Origin: Ectopseudomonas mendocina
GTDB lineage: Bacteria; Pseudomonadota; Gammaproteobacteria; Pseudomonadales; Pseudomonadaceae
Direction: 5' to 3'
DNA length: 64,000 nt
NCBI RefSeq assembly: GCF_008041835.1
Contig: NZ_VRYE01000022.1
Span: 1 to 64,000 of the forward strand
Shown here: positions 56,817-64,000 of the stretch, in pieces
Position numbering within the stretch: the first letter of the stretch is position 1
Layout of the letters: every line of letters begins with the position of its first letter
Program-made: the position numbers and the translations under genes
The notes under the pieces: model-generated
Seen by the model: only the letters and a program-made list of their open reading frames with translations
Database searches by the model: none
What the model was told of the DNA's origin: nothing

Positions 56817-57622
56817 GCACCCTGCACGATCTGCATCGCCCTCTGGGCTCCACCGGCTTGCGGGTTTCGCCGTTGGGCCTGGGTACGGTCAAGCTGGGGC
56901 GCGATCAGGGGGTGAAGTACCCGAATGGCTTCACCATTCCTGACGATGCGCAGGCGCGGGCCTTGCTGCAGCAGGCGCGCGAGTTGGGCATCAACCTGAT
57001 CGATACCGCGCCGGCCTACGGTATCAGCGAGCAACGCCTTGGCCCGCTGTTGCGTGGCCAGCGTGATGAGTGGGTGATCGTCAGCAAGAGCGGCGAAGAG
57101 TTCGAGCAGGGACAGTCACACTTCGACTTCTCGCCGGCGCATACGCGGCTGTCCGTCGAGCGCAGTCTCAAGCGCCTGGAAACCGATCGTATCGACCTGT
57201 TGCTGGTGCACTCCGACGGTAACGATCTGGCAGTGCTGCGCGAGACAGGGGTGTACGAGACGCTGGCCGAGCTCAAGCGCGAAGGCAAGATTCTCGCCTA
57301 CGGCCTTTCCGGCAAGACCGTCGAGGGCGGGTTGCTGGCGTTGCAGCAGGGTGACTGCGCCATGGTCACCTACAACCTCGGCGAGCAGGGCGAAAAGCCG
57401 GTGCTCGACTACGCTGCCCGTCATGCCAAGGGCATCCTGATCAAGAAGGCGCTGGCCAGCGGTCACGCCTGCCTGGCCGAAGGGGTCGATCCGGTACGCG
57501 CCAGTTTCGAGCTGATTTTCGCGCATCCGGGAGTCAGCAGCGCCATCGTCGGCACCATCACGCCTGCGCATCTGGCGGCCAATGCCGCGACTGTTGCGGC
57601 TATTTTGCAGGGCATCGATTAG
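56813..57622 (+). CDS. Aldo/keto reductase
   Basis: The 269-residue TIM-barrel oxidoreductase has the full catalytic tetrad: Asp64 and Tyr69 in LIDTAPAYG, Lys92 in VIVSKSGEEF, and His133 in LLLVHSDGND. It uses NADPH to reduce carbonyls. ATG 56813 overlaps the stop codon of the FAD oxidoreductase; the in-frame GTG/ATG codons further upstream lie inside that gene. The physiological substrate is unknown. Confidence 0.9.
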   Translation: MSTLHDLHRPLGSTGLRVSPLGLGTVKLGRDQGVKYPNGFTIPDDAQARALLQQARELGINLIDTAPAYGISEQRLGPLLRGQRDEWVIVSKSGEEFEQGQSHFDFSPAHTRLSVERSLKRLETDRIDLLLVHSDGNDLAVLRETGVYETLAELKREGKILAYGLSGKTVEGGLLALQQGDCAMVTYNLGEQGEKPVLDYAARHAKGILIKKALASGHACLAEGVDPVRASFELIFAHPGVSSAIVGTITPAHLAANAATVAAILQGID

Positions 57623-57764
57623 GTCGGTCACGTCCTCTTACAGGTCCTGGGTTGTATGGAGTGGCCCGCTTGGGGCAGCCTTGAGCGGTTTTCGTCGCAG
57701 CCTGACCCGCGCGTGAGTGCCGGCTTGCTAGTCGCCTCACGCCCCGCCGGAAAGAGGAGCCGAG

Positions 57765-58673
57765 ATGCCACGTACGCTGATCCGCAAGGACCCAAGCACG
57801 TTCAAGACCCTGCCACTGTTCGTCGAGGCCGGCCCGGATGGGCTGAGTTACCAGAGCCTGGGGCAGCCGCTGAATTTTCAGCAGATGCTCGAGCGGCGCC
57901 GCCCGCTTGAGGTGGCGAACAGCTCGCGCTTTTCCGTCGAGCTGGCCAATCTGGGCGTGTCGGTACGCCTGACCCTGCGTCTGCACGGGCGCGATTACTG
58001 GCTGCTGGTGCGCCAGCGTCGCCCGGATCGTGGCGACACCGTGCTCAAGCTGATTTCCGGCTACGTGCCGGCGCATGAGCTCAATCTGCCGTTGCTCACC
58101 GCCATTCAGGAGGTGGCCGAGGAATGTCTGCTGGAAAGCGCCGATGGCTGGTTGAGCGGGCGCTTCGGCGATACCTGGCTGCCCACGCCCTATGAGGGCG
58201 CCCTGCGCTACCGTGAGTCCAGTCACTTCAGCCTCAGTCCGCTGTCCGGTGCAGCGCTACCGGTGCAGTGTGGCAACCTGACCCTGCTCGAGCGCCCGCG
58301 TGCCTATGTGCATCTGCCTACGGCATCCTTGCAGCTGGTCTATGACATGAGTCTGGAGCTGCCGCGCGATGCCCGCCAGCTGAGTCTGTTCCATGTCGAT
58401 GAATGCCTGGAGGAGGGCCGGCTGGTGGCGCGGCTGGAGCGTCGTCGCCCGGATCTTTACCTGTTGGCGCTGCACCGGGGGGCGCCCAGTGGCGAGTTGT
58501 TCACCCTGAGCAAAGGCGAGTTGCGGCCTGCCGGTACCCGCGGCCTGTGGCTGTCGGAGAGCTTCGCCGAGCAGGAGGGCTGGCTGGTACGTGACGAGCG
58601 GGTGCGCTGGGCGGACTGGCTGCAGCGTTACGGTGTGAAGCCGCCACAGCGGCGCGCATTGGCCAGTGCTTGA
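57765..58673 (+). CDS. Hypothetical protein with a Nudix-like box
   Basis: This 302-residue protein is not one I can name; by position it corresponds to PA4962. Residues about 78-128 read like a Nudix core: a beta strand YWLLVRQRRPDRGD, then GYVPAHE and, after nine residues, QEVAEECLL. That is GX5E followed by an EUxEE-like helix, with Gln for the usual Arg and the loop two residues longer. It could be a divergent hydrolase of nucleoside diphosphate derivatives. AGAGGAG precedes ATG 57765. It stands alone, convergent with the membrane protein gene. Confidence 0.65.
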   Translation: MPRTLIRKDPSTFKTLPLFVEAGPDGLSYQSLGQPLNFQQMLERRRPLEVANSSRFSVELANLGVSVRLTLRLHGRDYWLLVRQRRPDRGDTVLKLISGYVPAHELNLPLLTAIQEVAEECLLESADGWLSGRFGDTWLPTPYEGALRYRESSHFSLSPLSGAALPVQCGNLTLLERPRAYVHLPTASLQLVYDMSLELPRDARQLSLFHVDECLEEGRLVARLERRRPDLYLLALHRGAPSGELFTLSKGELRPAGTRGLWLSESFAEQEGWLVRDERVRWADWLQRYGVKPPQRRALASA

Positions 58674-58678
58674 GTGAC

Positions 58679-58700
58679 GCCGGGCCTCAGTGTGCCCGGC
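58679..58700. terminator. Hairpin across the convergent junction at 58.7 kb
   Basis: GCCGGGC (58679-58685) and GCCCGGC (58694-58700) form a seven-base stem over the last codons of the membrane-protein gene. It may separate the two convergent transcripts; there is no T run. Confidence 0.45.
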
Positions 58701-60201
58701 TGTCGTGCATGCGCGTCAGTTGCCGCTCCAGCAGGGCCGGATAAGGATCGAGCAGGCGCTCCACGCAACTGGCACCCTCCGGGCTGGCAATCGGACGAAT
58801 GCGCGCACGTTGGCGAGCGAGGGTGTCCTGGGCGACGCGCTGCTCGACCAGCAGCAGGTTGCGGCTGTGTTGTGACAGTGCCAGGGCATCCAGGGCGCTG
58901 TCGCTGAGCAGCAGCTCGGCCTGGCCCAGTTCTTCCAGATCGCTGCCCAGGGTCAGGCCCAATTGCAGCTGCAGGGTGATGCCGCTGTCGGCGACCTCGA
59001 TCTGCAGGGCATGGCCCAGGGCGCGCATCAATTCGCCACAACAGATGGCGTGGGTCAGGTAGTCCTCGCCGCATTCGCGTTCGTGGAACAGCATCAGGCT
59101 GCTGCCGTCCTTGAGCGTGTGCAGTTGTCCCTGGTACAGCGCGGCAGCCTGATCGAGGCAGGCACGATAACGCTCCAGCAGTTCCATCAGGCGTGTGCGC
59201 GGCAGACGCCGTAGTTGTTCCTGAGCGCCGAGCTGAATGGCCAGCACCGCGCTGGCCTGCGATTGGTGCGGCGCTTGGGCGACGGGCGCAGCGGCTGCGG
59301 ATTCGTCGCGCAGGTCGGCGAAGGGATCGTCCGGTTCAATCGCCTCGGGCCAGGGCTTGAGCGTCTCGTCGTCGCTGTCCCGTTCATCGAAGGTATGGCT
59401 GGCGCGCGGCTGTTGCGGCTCGTCGTTGTCTTTTTCCGGGAGGTAGTCGTCGACCTCGTCGAGCAGCGGCTGCTCATCCGGCTCCAACTCCGGCTCGGGC
59501 TCGGGCTTTTCCGGCACCAGGCGCGCCTGCAGCTGGCGCGCCAGATCGCCGATTTCGTCGTTGCGTCCGGCACCCGGGGCGGGGTCGTCCGGGTCGCGTA
59601 GCCACAGGCGCATCTGCAGCAGCGGCGTGGAGATGTGCCGGCCCAGGCGCATGCTCAGTGACAGCGTGAGTGCCAGCAGGATCAGGCTGAGGATGCCCAT
59701 GCTTTGCAGGCTGATGGTCATCGGTTGCTGGAACTGGCTCATGTCCAAGCTAATGCGCAACTGCCCGGCCATCACCTCCTGAAAGGTGATGGAGGTGGAG
59801 TACAGACCCTCGGTTTCGCCCAACACGCTGCGCGTCGGGCGCGAGCCCGCCTCGGCAAGGATGCGGTCATCCACGCTGTAGATCGCGGCGTGCGCGACCA
59901 GTGGATTCTTCGCCAGGTTACTGAGCAGCACGTTGAGGCTGAGAATGTCGTTGGACACCAGCAGCTCGGTCGCGGAGGCGGCCGTCTGGGTGATCAGCGC
60001 CTGACCGAGGGCGTCGGCCTGCTGCTGCATGGCCTGCTTGAACTGCATGCCCATGACCCAGGCATAGATGAGCATGGCCAGCGCCACCAGCAGCAGGCTG
60101 TGGCTGGCGATGCGCAGCACCAGAGGCACGCGTCGCTGACGCAGCGCGTGGAAGATCAGGAGGAAGAAGTTATCGGGTTTGACGGGCGCGGGCCGGTTCA
60201 C
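58687..60201 (-). CDS. AhpA/YtjB-like membrane protein with a cyclase-like C-terminal domain
   Basis: The 504-residue protein lies divergent from serB, as ytjB (smp) does in E. coli. It has a membrane helix at about 30-52, a periplasmic loop of about 105 residues, a second helix at about 160-185, a HAMP-like segment, and an acidic disordered linker. A domain from about 325 follows with the class III nucleotide cyclase pattern (ELLERYRACLDQAAALYQGQ, TLKDGSSLMLFH, LQLGLTLGSD). The metal-binding Asp residues are not preserved, so catalysis is doubtful. I prefer GTG 60201 to the track of codons reaching 60270; the start is uncertain. Confidence 0.7.
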   Translation of the reverse strand: MNRPAPVKPDNFFLLIFHALRQRRVPLVLRIASHSLLLVALAMLIYAWVMGMQFKQAMQQQADALGQALITQTAASATELLVSNDILSLNVLLSNLAKNPLVAHAAIYSVDDRILAEAGSRPTRSVLGETEGLYSTSITFQEVMAGQLRISLDMSQFQQPMTISLQSMGILSLILLALTLSLSMRLGRHISTPLLQMRLWLRDPDDPAPGAGRNDEIGDLARQLQARLVPEKPEPEPELEPDEQPLLDEVDDYLPEKDNDEPQQPRASHTFDERDSDDETLKPWPEAIEPDDPFADLRDESAAAAPVAQAPHQSQASAVLAIQLGAQEQLRRLPRTRLMELLERYRACLDQAAALYQGQLHTLKDGSSLMLFHERECGEDYLTHAICCGELMRALGHALQIEVADSGITLQLQLGLTLGSDLEELGQAELLLSDSALDALALSQHSRNLLLVEQRVAQDTLARQRARIRPIASPEGASCVERLLDPYPALLERQLTRMHDSRAH

Positions 60202-60297
60202 AGAGCTCGGCTCTTGTCGACTGAAGTTGCCGCGCAGTATAGCGAGCGCTCTGGGGTGGGCAAAGCGCACGGCTGCCCTGATCGACGGGAAACTGGG

Positions 60298-60303
60298 TAG
60301 AAT
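60298..60303 (+). promoter_or_regulatory. Candidate -10 box for serB
   Basis: TAGAAT followed by GTGCGCC lies 72 bases before the serB start, in the divergent gap with the membrane-protein gene. No clear -35. Confidence 0.4.
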
Positions 60304-60375
60304 GTGCGCCTTTTCGTCGGTCGGTAGTCATTTCACTGCTGGCTTGCCTCAATCGTTTGCCCTGGAGGGTGCGTC

Positions 60376-61590
60376 TTGCGCGAAATCGTCCTGATCAATA
60401 TCACCGGCGAAGACCGCCCCGGACTCACTGCTGCCATCACCGGCGTGCTGGCTCAGGGCGGGGTGAACATTCTCGATATCGGCCAGGCGGTGATCCACGA
60501 CACCCTGTCGTTCGGCATCCTCATCGAGATTCCGGACAATGGCCGCTCGCAGGCGGTGCTCAAGGATCTGCTGTTCACCGCCTACGAACTCGATCAGCAG
60601 GTGCGCTTCACCCCGGTCTCCGAAGACGACTATCGGCAGTGGGTCGGCGGCCAGGGCAAGGCCCGTCATATCGTCACCCTGCTGACGCGCAAGGTCAGCG
60701 CCGAGCAGCTGCACCGGGTCAGTGCGATCACCGCCAGGTACGGCCTGAACATCGACCATATCGACCGCCTTTCCGGGCGTATGCCGTTGGACATGCCGGC
60801 CGAGCAGGGCAAGGGCTGCATCGAGTTTTCCGTGCGTGGCGAGCCGGCTGATCCGGCAGCTCTGCGCGCCGAATTTCTCAGCGTGGCGCAGGAGCTCAAT
60901 GTTGACATCGCCTTCCAGCGCGACTCGGTGTTCCGTCGCAACCGCCGCCTGGCCGTGTTCGACATGGATTCGACGCTGATCGAGGCCGAGGTGATCGACG
61001 AGCTGGCCAAGGCGGCCGGCGTTGGCGAACAGGTGGCCGAGATTACCGAGCGTGCCATGCGCGGTGAGCTGGATTTCCGCGCCAGCTTCAAGGAGCGCCT
61101 GGGCTTGCTGCAGGGCCTGTCGGAAGACGTGCTGGAAGAGATCGGCGCGTCCCTGCGTCTGACCGAAGGCGCCGAGGTGCTGTTCGCCGAACTCAAGCGC
61201 CTGGGCTACAAGACCGCGATCCTCTCTGGTGGCTTCACCTATTTCGCCAAGCAGCTGCAGGCCAAACTGGGTATCGACTACGTGTTCGCCAACGAACTGC
61301 AGATCGAGAATGGCAAGGTCACCGGCGTGGCCGTCGAGCCCATCGTCGATGCCCAGCGCAAGGCGGATCTGCTGCGCGAGCTGGCGCACAAGGAAGGCTT
61401 GCAGCTGGAGCAGACCATCGCCGTTGGTGATGGCGCCAACGACCTGCCGATGCTTGGCCTGGCCGGTCTCGGTGTGGCCTTCCGGGCCAAGCCGCTGGTC
61501 AAGCAATCGGCCAAGCAAGCGATCTCCACCCTGGGGCTGGATGGCATTCTTTATCTGCTGGGTTTTCGCGACCGTGAGGGGCAGGAATAA
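60376..61590 (+). CDS. serB: Phosphoserine phosphatase with N-terminal ACT domains
   Basis: SerB makes L-serine from phosphoserine, the last step of serine synthesis. The 404-residue protein has about 180 residues of ACT-type regulatory sequence (REIVLINITGEDRPGLTAA), then a HAD phosphatase domain with VFDMDSTLIEAEVIDELA (nucleophile Asp near 194) and VGDGANDLPML. Translation starts at TTG 60376, supported by GGAGG seven bases upstream and by the family N-terminus. No ATG is available before residue 132, so TTG is needed. Confidence 0.95.
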   Translation: MREIVLINITGEDRPGLTAAITGVLAQGGVNILDIGQAVIHDTLSFGILIEIPDNGRSQAVLKDLLFTAYELDQQVRFTPVSEDDYRQWVGGQGKARHIVTLLTRKVSAEQLHRVSAITARYGLNIDHIDRLSGRMPLDMPAEQGKGCIEFSVRGEPADPAALRAEFLSVAQELNVDIAFQRDSVFRRNRRLAVFDMDSTLIEAEVIDELAKAAGVGEQVAEITERAMRGELDFRASFKERLGLLQGLSEDVLEEIGASLRLTEGAEVLFAELKRLGYKTAILSGGFTYFAKQLQAKLGIDYVFANELQIENGKVTGVAVEPIVDAQRKADLLRELAHKEGLQLEQTIAVGDGANDLPMLGLAGLGVAFRAKPLVKQSAKQAISTLGLDGILYLLGFRDREGQE

Positions 61591-61615
61591 GCACCTGCGC
61601 CGTCTCGGATATAAA

Positions 61616-61801
61616 AAGCCACCTGTTCAGGTTAATGCCAGTCAGTTAAGCGTCGACGCTGCCAATGGGTAGGAGCGGCGCCCCGCCGCGAACCAGGGTG
61701 ACGCGCCATCGAAAAACTTCGCCCCGAGGCGGGGCTCCTACGAAAAGCCGCTTTGGCCACGGCCACCTTATCGGATCGGCATTAACCTGTTCAGGTGGCT
61801 T
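61616..61801. repeat. REP pair nested inside 24-bp inverted repeats, serB/fimX junction
   Basis: The arms at 61616-61639 and 61778-61801 are inverted copies (22 of 24 positions). Each holds a small ACCTG, TT, CAGGT hairpin followed by GGCTT. Inside them lie GTAGGAGCGGCGCCCCGCCG (from 61669) and, facing it, GAGGCGGGGCTCCTAC (to 61741), a second inverted pair. The outer hairpins may end the convergent serB and fimX transcripts; the inner pair is a REP-like element. Confidence 0.65.
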
Positions 61802-61816
61802 CTTCGTCGGCGGGAT

Positions 61817-63886
61817 TTATTCGTCGCCGGCCGAGAAGTCGTAGTCCATCGACTGGCTTGGGCCCTGCAGGTAGTAACCCTGAATGAAGTTGACGCCGGC
61901 CTGCCATAGCGTGGCCAGCACGCTGGCACTTTCGACGAAGGGTACGATGGTCAGCTTGGCCTGGGCATGCAGGCTGCTGAGCAGGGTTTTCAGCGCTTCC
62001 TGGTTCTCTGCATTGCTCAGATCCTGGGAGAAGGAACCATCGACTTTGACGAAGTCCACGTGCAGATGCTTGAGCGTGTTGAACGGGTTCAGTGCGCAGC
62101 CGAACTGGCTCAGGGCGACCTTGCAATGCAGCTGCGCCAACCCCTGGGTCAATGCCTTGGCCTGTTTCAGGTAGGTAATGGCATCGGGCTCGCTGAACTG
62201 GAACACTAGTGAGTCCGACGGCAGCCGTGCAGCCTTGAGTGCCGCGCTGAGCCAGGGCAGCAGGGTCTGATCCTGCAGACTGGCGCTGGACAGGTGCACG
62301 AACAGACGGGTGTTGTGGCCTTTGGAGCGGTGGTCGGCCAACAGCTTGATCGAGTTGAGGATCACCCAGCGGTCGATCTTCTCGCCGAGGCCGGCATCCT
62401 TGGCCGCAGCAAGGAACTTCGCTGGCGGCACTTCTTCACCCTGTGGGTTGAGAAGGCGCAGCAGCACTTCGTAATGTTCGTGGGCGTCGCCACGCAGGCT
62501 GATGATCGGCTGGAACAGCAGGCGGAAGCTGTTGTTCTCCAGTGCCTGCTGCACCATCGCCAGCAGGTTGCCGCGGTTGGCGGCGGCGGCCAGCTCGTCG
62601 GCCGGGTTGAACAGCTTGAGCGCATTGCCGTCGTTGAGTTCATCAGCGCAGCGGAGTGCGCGGTCGATGACTTCCTGGGCCTTGGCGGTCTTCTCGCTGA
62701 GCCCCGCGACACCAATCGACAGCGTGGTCTGCACGGTGCGTCCGCTGACGTCGAACAGATGGCTTTCGACTTTCTTCAGCAGGCTCTGCAGGCTGGCCTG
62801 GCAATGCTCGGGGGTCTGGCCTGGCAGCAGGGCGGTGAATACGTCGTCACCGAAACGCGCCAACTGGCTCTCGACGGGAAAATGTGCGCGCAGCAGTCCT
62901 GCCAGGTCAGTCAGTAGCAGGTCGATGCTGGCCAGGCCGATTTCGCCCTGCAGGGTGGCGTAGCGGTCGACGCGAATATACGCCAGGGTCGAGGGCTGGC
63001 CGGTGCTGATGGCACGCTCGGCAGCACTGTCCATCAGTTCGAGGAAATGATTGCGGTTGAACAGGCCGGTGACCAGGTCCTGACTACTGATCTCGCGCAG
63101 CTTTTCTTGCAGTTCGGCATTGGAGGTTTCCGCGCGGATCACCACCTGGATGCAGGGTTCGCCGTCATAGGTGGCCGGAGAGAAACTCATTTGCGCGGCG
63201 AAGCTGCTGCCGTCGGCGCGTACGCCCTGGCAATTGAGCTCAGCATTACCTTCGGCGCTCTGGTAGTTCTTCAAAAAATCCTTGAACGCTGCATGATCGC
63301 TGCTGGCGATCAGGTCGATCATCGGCATGCCTTCGAGCTCTTCGCTATCTTCGTAGCGGAACAGCTCAAGGTAGGCGCGGTTGGCGTAGATGTGCATGCC
63401 ATCATGCACGTAGGTGATGGCATCCACCGAACTTTCCAGCAGCAACTGGCAGCGCTTTTCCGCCTCGCGCAGGGCCACTTCAGCCGCGCGCCGGGCACGC
63501 CGCTCTTCCAGATTGCTCAGCTCACGTTTGGCCACCAACACCAGGCGTTCGTCCTCGCCCTGTGGCAATGCATCCTGGGCGCCGAACAACAGCGCTTCGG
63601 TAATGATTTCCGGGTCGTTGTCATCGACCAGCTGAATGACGGGAATATCCTTGGCCTGCCGGCGGATGGCGTTGATAGCCTCGCCAGGTTCCAGGTACTC
63701 GCTGCTCGGCGCACAGATCATAAGATCCCAGGTGTGCTGCAGGGTCTCGGCGAGATCCTCGCTGGAGGTCAGCCGGTGCACGCGGGTGGCATGCCCGGCG
63801 TTGCGGAACAGACTGACCAGGCGCTCTGCCTCGTTCTGCGAATCTTCGAGAATCAGCAGGCGGATGGTTTTTTTTTCGATGGCCAT
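61817..63886 (-). CDS. fimX: FimX-type c-di-GMP receptor for type IV pili
   Basis: The 689-residue protein has a REC-like domain (1-125, without the usual phospho-acceptor Asp at DLMICAPS), a PAS domain (about 145-255), a GGDEF domain (about 262-430) and an EAL domain (about 440-689). The GGDEF motif is GDDVF (346-350) and the EAL motif is EVL (473-475). Both are degenerate as in P. aeruginosa FimX, which binds c-di-GMP with its EAL domain and promotes pilus assembly and twitching at the pole. A run of nine A spans codons 4-7 (63868-63876). No Shine-Dalgarno is visible before ATG 63886, where TAATGACTCCTCT precedes it. Confidence 0.93.
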   Translation of the reverse strand: MAIEKKTIRLLILEDSQNEAERLVSLFRNAGHATRVHRLTSSEDLAETLQHTWDLMICAPSSEYLEPGEAINAIRRQAKDIPVIQLVDDNDPEIITEALLFGAQDALPQGEDERLVLVAKRELSNLEERRARRAAEVALREAEKRCQLLLESSVDAITYVHDGMHIYANRAYLELFRYEDSEELEGMPMIDLIASSDHAAFKDFLKNYQSAEGNAELNCQGVRADGSSFAAQMSFSPATYDGEPCIQVVIRAETSNAELQEKLREISSQDLVTGLFNRNHFLELMDSAAERAISTGQPSTLAYIRVDRYATLQGEIGLASIDLLLTDLAGLLRAHFPVESQLARFGDDVFTALLPGQTPEHCQASLQSLLKKVESHLFDVSGRTVQTTLSIGVAGLSEKTAKAQEVIDRALRCADELNDGNALKLFNPADELAAAANRGNLLAMVQQALENNSFRLLFQPIISLRGDAHEHYEVLLRLLNPQGEEVPPAKFLAAAKDAGLGEKIDRWVILNSIKLLADHRSKGHNTRLFVHLSSASLQDQTLLPWLSAALKAARLPSDSLVFQFSEPDAITYLKQAKALTQGLAQLHCKVALSQFGCALNPFNTLKHLHVDFVKVDGSFSQDLSNAENQEALKTLLSSLHAQAKLTIVPFVESASVLATLWQAGVNFIQGYYLQGPSQSMDYDFSAGDE

Positions 63887-63899
63887 AGAGGAGTCATTA

Positions 63900-63918
63900 C
63901 CGCGCCGAACGGGCGCGG
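63900..63918. other. Hairpin just upstream of fimX
   Basis: CCGCGCC (63900-63906) and GGCGCGG (63912-63918) form a seven-base stem with a five-base loop, 13 bases upstream of the fimX ATG on its strand. It may be the terminator of the upstream gene or affect fimX translation, which lacks a clear ribosome binding site. Confidence 0.45.
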
Positions 63919-63948
63919 AAAGGCGACAAATGGTGAATTCGTCGGAGC

Positions 63949-64000
63949 CTACAGCGACTTCCAGAGCGAGTCAAAATCTTCCTCCCCGGCAGGCTTCTCG
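63949..64000 (-). CDS. C-terminal end of an upstream gene (partial)
   Basis: Minus-strand reading from the window edge gives EKPAGEEDFDSLWKSL and a TAG at 63951-63949. Acidic residues then a hydrophobic LWKSL end look like a genuine protein tail, and the stop lies 62 bases before the fimX start. Sixteen residues are not enough to name it. Confidence 0.5.
   Translation of the reverse strand, partial: EKPAGEEDFDSLWKSL

Overview
The window is a GC-rich chromosomal segment of a gammaproteobacterium in the family Pseudomonadaceae. Gene content and order closely follow, from memory, the Pseudomonas aeruginosa PAO1 stretch PA4959 to PA5019. This covers rlmJ, msrA, dipA, aceEF, glnE, ilvE, the waaFCGP core-LPS cluster, msbA, hldE, parC/parE, cpdA, nudF, thiC, tolC, waaA, serB and fimX. 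Repeats of the GTAGCCCGGAT type suggest the P. mendocina/oleovorans/alcaligenes side of the genus, but the sequence alone does not fix the species. I see no tRNA, rRNA, CRISPR array, prophage or insertion sequence.

Left part (1-15150) is housekeeping: an rRNA methyltransferase, a methionine sulfoxide reductase, the c-di-GMP phosphodiesterase DipA, pyruvate dehydrogenase E1 and E2 (minus strand), and divergently the glutamine synthetase adenylyltransferase and the branched-chain aminotransferase. Two reading frames here look broken: a DUF3391 remnant near 1.1-1.4 kb and a secreted protein at 5.2-5.7 kb interrupted by an in-frame TAA.

The middle (15354-39365) is a lipopolysaccharide factory. 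waaF, waaC, waaG and waaP build and phosphorylate the inner core. They are followed by three more kinase-like genes, a carbamoyltransferase and a glycosyltransferase, all tightly overlapped and probably one operon. Next comes a visibly less GC-rich, accessory-looking block (about 25.1-33.8 kb): hexapeptide acetyltransferase, GT25, CgeB-like and GT4 glycosyltransferases, two reverse-strand genes, a large acyltransferase carrying a run of ten G, and a WaaL-type O-antigen ligase. Conserved msbA, mig-14, dnpA and hldE close the locus. Together these make core heptose, assemble and decorate core and O-antigen, and flip lipid A-core.

The right part (39549-64000) holds a PqiC-like lipoprotein, then the minus-strand set thiC, nudF, yqiB, cpdA, yqiA, parE, two small extracytoplasmic-protein genes and parC. 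thiC has a TPP riboswitch. Then follow tolC, waaA, a LysR/SMR divergent pair, an FAD oxidoreductase and an aldo/keto reductase, a Nudix-like protein, a membrane protein divergent from serB, and fimX, with the end of one more gene at the right edge. No gene-free stretch exceeds 300 bases; the larger gaps hold operators, hairpins, terminators and REP-like repeats, listed individually.

The most notable observations are an isoleucine at the ParC quinolone-resistance position normally occupied by serine, the G10 tract in the O-antigen acyltransferase (a possible phase-variation switch), a cyclase-like domain in the serB neighbour, and a divergent Nudix-like protein.
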